Shown: piece after piece, positions 59,143 to 64,000 of the stretch
How the letters are laid out: each line of letters starts with the position of its first letter
How positions within the stretch are numbered: position 1 is the stretch's first letter
From: Ruminococcus flavefaciens
GTDB lineage: Bacteria; Bacillota; Clostridia; Oscillospirales; Ruminococcaceae
Reading direction: 5' to 3'
NCBI GenBank assembly: GCA_023663905.1
Contig: JAMPGO010000001.1
Location: forward strand, 327,486 to 391,485
DNA length: 64,000 bases
The notes under the pieces: generated by a model
Database searches by the model: none
What the model was told of the DNA's origin: nothing
The model's input: only the letters and a program-made list of their open reading frames with translations
Program-made: the position numbers and the translations under genes

Positions 59143-62100
59143 ATGAAGAAACTGCTTGCGGCAGTTACGTCCATCGCTATGAGTACCTCACTTGTAACGA
59201 GTGCATTTGCTTCATCCATTACTGTTAGTGCTGCCGGCGGTTCATCCGCTGTGCAGCCTAACGCTAGTATGGGCGGAGTAATGGACGGGGCTGTCAATAA
59301 AATTGCGGGAGAATCAGACAGTTTTCCTGTAAATGAAAATTTCATTATAAGCGGTTCGGAGTATACAGCCAAGCCCGGCGATACAGTTGAAGTTGAATTT
59401 TTTGTAAGCAATCCTGAAGGTCGCCTTGGCAATCTCTTCGTTGCTCAGCTCGATGACCTTCCGGCTGGTATCACAGCAGAAATGGAAGACACTTTCTGCT
59501 ATGCTGTTCCGAACGACAGAGAGTATTCAGCTATCGGCGATACATTCCAGGCAAAGGTTATTGACCCTGCAACAGCTGACCCGGTTGAAATTATTGACGG
59601 TGAAAGTATCATCTGCTTCACATTAACAATACCTGAGGATATTGAACCGGGTGAATATAACTATTCTCTTAAACAGTTTGATGTAGTTGAATTCGCTCAG
59701 AAGAACGACGAGCACGACATCAGCAAGTTCGCCGCAAAACTTCTGCCAGGTACAATTATTATCGAGGGCGAAAGCAGTAATACAACCAAACCTGCTGAAA
59801 CAACAACTCAGACAACAGCATCTTCTGCAACAACTGCTAAGCCTGAAAGCTCAACAACGGCATCAACATCTAAAAATGATAATTTATCAGAATTTGATGT
59901 TAATCCTAACTTTGTTATCACAGGTCAGGACTATGAAGTTGAACCTGGAGATACAGTTGAAATTGAGTTCCTCGTAAGCAACCCTGAAGGTCGTCTCGGC
60001 AACCTCTTCGTTGCAAAGCTTGCTGACCTTCCGGCTGGTATCACAGCAGAGATGGAAGATACTTTCTGCTACGCTGTTCCGAACGACAGAGAGTATGCAG
60101 CTGTAGGCGAAACATATCAGGCAAAGGTTATTGACCCTGCAACAGCTGACCCGGTTGAGATTATTGACGGTGAGAGCATTATCTGCTTCACATTCACAAT
60201 TCCCGAGGACATTGAGCCCGGAAGTTATTCATACTCACTTTCACAGTTCGATGTAGTTGAATATGCTCAGAAGAATGATGACCACGACATCAGCAAGTTC
60301 GCTGCTACACTCAAGCCCGGTACTATTACTGTAAAGGGCGAGTCCAGCGGTACTACAACAAAGCAGACTGAATTGACAACAACAACGTCGTCTGAATCTT
60401 CTACAACAACAGCTACACAGAAGGTTGACCCGGCTGAGGGAAGCGCTGAATGGCTGATTCCTACAGTTCACGCTAAACCCGGCGATGATGTTACAATGGA
60501 AGTTATTGTAAACGGTGCATCTGACCTTGCAGTTGCAGGTGCTTCATATACAGTAACTGCTGATTCACCTATCGAATTTTCAGGCGTAAGCGGTCAGTCA
60601 ACAGCTTACAGCTCTGCTATTGTCAACAACCCTGCTACAAACGAATTTGCATTCGGCGAGAGCAAGGGCGCAGGCATAGTAGGTTCTGACCAGGCTGTTA
60701 TTATGACTCTCACTTACCACGTTCCCGAAGGCACAGCAGGCGGTACATACCCTGTTAAGTGGTCAAGCGAATTTGTAAGTGATACAAACGGTCTTGAAAT
60801 TACCAAGAATGTAACTTTCACAGACGGTGCTATTATCATTGATGACGAAACCTTCGACGGCGAAATCGTATGGGATATTCCCGACAAGGTAAAGGCTAAG
60901 CCCGGCGAGACTGTTACAATGGAAGTCGTTGTAAAGGATACTGACGGCGCAGCTCTTCCTGTAGCAGGCGCACAGTTTGCAATCGAAGCTAAGACTCCTA
61001 TCGAGTTCAGCGGTGTAAGCGGCGAATCAGCAGGTTACAAGGCTTCAATCGTAAACAACCCTGCAACAAACGAATTTGCATTCGGCGAAGGCAAGGGCGC
61101 TGGTGTTTCAGCTAACAACGGCGACAACGTTCTCGTACTCACATACACAGTTCCCGCAGGAACAGCAGCAGGCGAATACCCTGTAACCTGGGGCGGAGAC
61201 ATTTATATTTCTGACACAAACGGCAATCCTCTTACAGAGCAGATTACACTCAGCGACGGTTCTATCCTTGTAGAGGATGACAAGTTCGAGGGCGAGCTGG
61301 CTTGGGAAATTCCTGTAGTTCACGCTAAACCCGGTGAGACTGTTACAATGGAAGTTGCTGTAAAAGACCCTGACGGTGCAGGTCTCCCTGTAGCAGGCGC
61401 ACAGTTTGCAATCGAAGCTAAGACTCCTATCGAGTTCAGCGCTGTAAGCGGTGAATCAGCAGGTTACAAGGCTTCAATCGTAAACAACCCTGCAACAAAC
61501 GAGTTTGCATTCGGCGAGGGCAAGGGTGCAGGCATTTCAGCTAACAACGGCGATAATGTTCTCGTACTCACATACACAGTTCCCGCAGGAACACCGGCAG
61601 GCGAATATCCTGTAACTTGGGGCGGAGACGTTTATATTTCTGATACAAACGGCAATCCTCTTACAGAGCAGATTTCACTTATCGACGGTGCAATCATCAT
61701 TGATGACGAAACAGTAGACGGCGACATCACCTGGACAATTCCCGAGGTTGAAGCACAGCCCGGTGAAACAGTTTCAATGGATGTTCTCGTTACAGTCGGC
61801 GACAAGAATCTCCCTGTAGCAGGCGCACAGTTTGAAATCAGTGCTGCACAGCCAATCGGATTCAGTGCTGTAAGCGGTGAATCAGCAGGCTACAAGGCTT
61901 CAATCGTAAACAACTCTGCAACAAATGAGTTCGCATTCGCAGAAGCTAAGGGTGCAGGTGTTGAGGCAGCTAACAATTCAGTTGTTCTCACACTCACATA
62001 CACAGTTCCTGATGATATTGAACCCGGCAGATACCCTGTAGACTGGGCAAACGCATTCATCAGCGATACAAACGGCAATGAAATCACTTCTTCCGTAAAG

Positions 62101-64000
62101 CTTGTTGACGGTGCTATCATTATTCCTGAAAAGACAACTACAACAACTGAAGCTACTACTACAGAAGCTACAACAACTAAGGCTACTACAACAACAGCAG
62201 CCACAACGACCAAGGCTACTACAACAGAAGCCACAACAACTGAGGCTACTACTACAGAAGCTACAACAACAAAGGCAACAACCACAACATCTGCTACAAC
62301 AACAGAAGCAACTACTACAACTACAGTAACTGCTCCTGAGGGCAAGATTCTCTGGCAGATTGATACAGTTGAAGCCGCTCCGGGAGATGAGGTTACACTT
62401 AATGTCGTTGTAAATGATTCAAACGGTGCAAACCTTCCTATCGGAGGCGCACAGTACATCATCACAGAGACAACTCCTATCGAGTTTGTAAGTGCTTCTG
62501 ACAAGTCAGAAGGCTACGGCGCAGACATCGTTTACAATGCAAATACAAAGGAATTTGCTTTTGCTAATGCAAAGGGTGACGGCGTTGCAGCAGCAGACGG
62601 TGCAGTTGTTATGACTCTCACATACAAAGTACCTGAGGACTGCGAGGACGGCACATATCCCGTAACATTCGGCGATGATTCATTCTTCAATATCTCATCT
62701 GCTGACGGTATCGATATGTCATCACAGATTCTTACAATCGACGGTGCTATCATTGTAAAGAGACCTGCAACAACTACAACAGAAGCTACAACAACTTCTA
62801 CAACAACAGAAGCAACAACAACTGCAACTACAACTACAGAAGCTACAACAACCACAACAGTTACACCTGCTGACGGTTCTGTAATCTGGCAGGGCGAAAC
62901 AGTTGTTGCACATCCGGGCGAAAAGGTTGAGCTCAGCTTCATCGTAAGCGACCCGAAGGATACAAAACTTCCTTTAGGCGGTGCTAACTTTGTAATCACA
63001 GCTGACGGCGAGATTAAGCTCGTTGAAGGCGCAGGTTCAGAGGGCTATGGCGCAGACATCGTTTACAATGCAGAAAGAGGCGAATTTGCATTCGCTCACG
63101 AAAAGGGTACAGGCGTTGCCGCTCCTGACGGAAGCAAGGTAGTTACACTTACATTTGAAGTTCCTGCTGACATCGAACCGGGCAAATACCCTGTAACACT
63201 CAGCGAACTCTTCGCTTCTGATACAAACGGATTCGACATCACAAAGAATATCCTTGTTGTAAACGGCGCAATCGTTATCGAGGAGCTTACTACAACAGCA
63301 TCAACAACAACTGCTACAACAACAACTACTACAGCAGCAACAACAACCGAAGCTACAACAACAACTGCTACAACTCCTGCTCCTGACGGTGCAGTAATCT
63401 GGCAGCTTGATGAAGCTGAGGGCGTACCAGGACAGACAGTTACACTTACAATGACTGTTCTTGACCCGAACAAGACAGCTCTTGAAATCGGCGGCGGTCA
63501 GTTTGTAATCGTTACAGACCCCGACCTCGTTGCAGCAGCAGGCACACCTTATGGTGCAGTGCTTGTTTACAACCCTGAGACAAACGAATTTGCATTTGCT
63601 GATGCAAAGGGCGCAGGTGTTGCTTCAACAGACGGCGAAGTAATGATGACAATTGACTTTACAATTCCTGAGGACGCTGTTCCCGGCACTGTATACGACG
63701 TTGAGATTTCCAATATCTTTGCTTCAAACGGCAATGGTCAGGACGTTTCAAAGAACGTATTCGGAATGAACGGTAAAATCAAGGTAATCGCTCCCGAGAC
63801 TACAACAACAGAAGCCACAACAACCACAGCAGCTACAACAACTGAGGGTTCAACAACCACAGTGGCTACAACAACTGAGGGTTCAACAACTACAGCAGCT
63901 ACAACAACTGAAGGTTCAACAACCACAGTGGCTACAACAACTGAGGGTTCAACAACCACAGTGGCTACAACAACTGAGGGTTCAACAACCACAGTGGCTA
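59143..64000 (+). CDS. scaB: Anchoring scaffoldin ScaB, 3' end cut off by window edge
   Basis: At least 1619 residues are encoded, without a stop before the edge. In order: signal peptide (1-30), cohesins 1 and 2 of the ScaA enzyme-binding type (about 64-210 and 255-401), cohesins 3-6 of a second type joined with almost no linker (about 436-569, 572-709, 717-857, 860-997), a Thr linker, and cohesins 7 (1067-1207), 8 (1246-1382) and 9 (1417-1549), each separated by (TTTEA)-like linkers. A decapeptide repeat TTTEGSTTTV starts near 1567. A C-terminal X-module and dockerin that binds cell-wall ScaE is expected beyond the edge. Mixed cohesin types allow binding of both enzymes and ScaA. RBS GGAAAGGAAATG. 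It lies 58 bp after scaA. Confidence 0.92.
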   Translation, partial: MKKLLAAVTSIAMSTSLVTSAFASSITVSAAGGSSAVQPNASMGGVMDGAVNKIAGESDSFPVNENFIISGSEYTAKPGDTVEVEFFVSNPEGRLGNLFVAQLDDLPAGITAEMEDTFCYAVPNDREYSAIGDTFQAKVIDPATADPVEIIDGESIICFTLTIPEDIEPGEYNYSLKQFDVVEFAQKNDEHDISKFAAKLLPGTIIIEGESSNTTKPAETTTQTTASSATTAKPESSTTASTSKNDNLSEFDVNPNFVITGQDYEVEPGDTVEIEFLVSNPEGRLGNLFVAKLADLPAGITAEMEDTFCYAVPNDREYAAVGETYQAKVIDPATADPVEIIDGESIICFTFTIPEDIEPGSYSYSLSQFDVVEYAQKNDDHDISKFAATLKPGTITVKGESSGTTTKQTELTTTTSSESSTTTATQKVDPAEGSAEWLIPTVHAKPGDDVTMEVIVNGASDLAVAGASYTVTADSPIEFSGVSGQSTAYSSAIVNNPATNEFAFGESKGAGIVGSDQAVIMTLTYHVPEGTAGGTYPVKWSSEFVSDTNGLEITKNVTFTDGAIIIDDETFDGEIVWDIPDKVKAKPGETVTMEVVVKDTDGAALPVAGAQFAIEAKTPIEFSGVSGESAGYKASIVNNPATNEFAFGEGKGAGVSANNGDNVLVLTYTVPAGTAAGEYPVTWGGDIYISDTNGNPLTEQITLSDGSILVEDDKFEGELAWEIPVVHAKPGETVTMEVAVKDPDGAGLPVAGAQFAIEAKTPIEFSAVSGESAGYKASIVNNPATNEFAFGEGKGAGISANNGDNVLVLTYTVPAGTPAGEYPVTWGGDVYISDTNGNPLTEQISLIDGAIIIDDETVDGDITWTIPEVEAQPGETVSMDVLVTVGDKNLPVAGAQFEISAAQPIGFSAVSGESAGYKASIVNNSATNEFAFAEAKGAGVEAANNSVVLTLTYTVPDDIEPGRYPVDWANAFISDTNGNEITSSVKLVDGAIIIPEKTTTTTEATTTEATTTKATTTTAATTTKATTTEATTTEATTTEATTTKATTTTSATTTEATTTTTVTAPEGKILWQIDTVEAAPGDEVTLNVVVNDSNGANLPIGGAQYIITETTPIEFVSASDKSEGYGADIVYNANTKEFAFANAKGDGVAAADGAVVMTLTYKVPEDCEDGTYPVTFGDDSFFNISSADGIDMSSQILTIDGAIIVKRPATTTTEATTTSTTTEATTTATTTTEATTTTTVTPADGSVIWQGETVVAHPGEKVELSFIVSDPKDTKLPLGGANFVITADGEIKLVEGAGSEGYGADIVYNAERGEFAFAHEKGTGVAAPDGSKVVTLTFEVPADIEPGKYPVTLSELFASDTNGFDITKNILVVNGAIVIEELTTTASTTTATTTTTTAATTTEATTTTATTPAPDGAVIWQLDEAEGVPGQTVTLTMTVLDPNKTALEIGGGQFVIVTDPDLVAAAGTPYGAVLVYNPETNEFAFADAKGAGVASTDGEVMMTIDFTIPEDAVPGTVYDVEISNIFASNGNGQDVSKNVFGMNGKIKVIAPETTTTEATTTTAATTTEGSTTTVATTTEGSTTTAATTTEGSTTTVATTTEGSTTTVATTTEGSTTTVA
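63836..64000 (+). repeat. 30-bp tandem repeat in the scaB linker
   Basis: ACAACTGAGGGTTCAACAAC is followed by CACAGTGGCT (or TACAGCAGCT) and repeats about five times to the edge, encoding TTTEGSTTTV/A. Copies are nearly identical, so the number is likely unstable. Confidence 0.9.

Noticed and set aside
61890-63992. Long minus-strand frames full of Val (VVVASVVVAS-like)
   Set aside because: They are the complement of the ACA/ACT threonine linkers of scaB on the plus strand, with no ribosome binding sites.

Overview
The window looks like a chromosome segment of a cellulosome-forming rumen or gut Ruminococcus, most like Ruminococcus flavefaciens. The evidence is a consecutive scaffoldin cluster (scaC-scaA-scaB order) at the right end, a dockerin-bearing GH5 cellulase whose dockerin closely matches that of ScaC, Firmicutes core genes (recG, ddl, ireB, DUF1836, DUF421, gerA-type operon, spoIIID) and moderate GC content. 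The species assignment is an inference from gene order and domains, not from a search.

Left core region (1-26,140). A DUF4279 gene runs off the left edge behind recG. Then come an operon of alpha/beta hydrolase, membrane-anchored MurF-type ligase and D-Ala-D-Ala ligase; a sugar O-acetyltransferase and LysR regulator; the two NfnAB-type flavin/iron-sulfur subunits; two unrecognised genes behind a CorA-type transporter with a long folded leader; a secreted GH5 cellulase with dockerin; DUF4363/DUF421 membrane proteins; DUF1540; IreB; a Uma2-type nuclease fold; an XRE regulator with an inverted-repeat operator; a polysaccharide deacetylase; an SPFH gene set with a 32-residue peptide; a large membrane-anchored protein; and a three-gene spore germination receptor operon whose third protein is short.

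Mobile element (26,245-52,573). spoIIID is cut in two inside its helix-turn-helix. The 5' part lies at 26,141-26,254 and the 3' part at 52,573-52,737. An 11-bp direct repeat, TACCGTACATA, marks both junctions, and precise recombination across it restores a 92-residue SpoIIID in frame. The roughly 26.3-kb insert carries a large serine recombinase, a small serine resolvase, a D12-type DNA methylase, three AAA-ATPase/PD-(D/E)XK paralogues plus a remnant of a fourth, a Fic protein with an altered motif, a DUF4869-like plus P-loop ATPase pair between tandem-repeat arrays, a leucine-rich-repeat protein with a partial dockerin, an Rnl2-type RNA ligase translationally coupled to a Thg1-like 3'-5' polymerase, and several regulators. 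The element resembles the skin-type elements that interrupt sporulation genes in other Firmicutes.

The strongest unexplained signal is the hexamer GGGGTA. I counted about 55 copies on the + strand between 28,842 and 52,507, one copy of its complement there, and only one copy (12,531) in the rest of the window. It occurs in repeats, in terminator loops, and in all three reading frames of coding genes.

Right core region (52,740-64,000). A short promoter-terminator unit that may be a small RNA is followed by gtrA and a dus gene (overlapping), capA, and then scaC, scaA and the start of scaB. ScaB runs off the right edge with two ScaA-like cohesins, seven cohesins of a second type, and threonine-rich linkers. 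By family precedent, enzymes dock on ScaA/ScaC and ScaA docks on ScaB.
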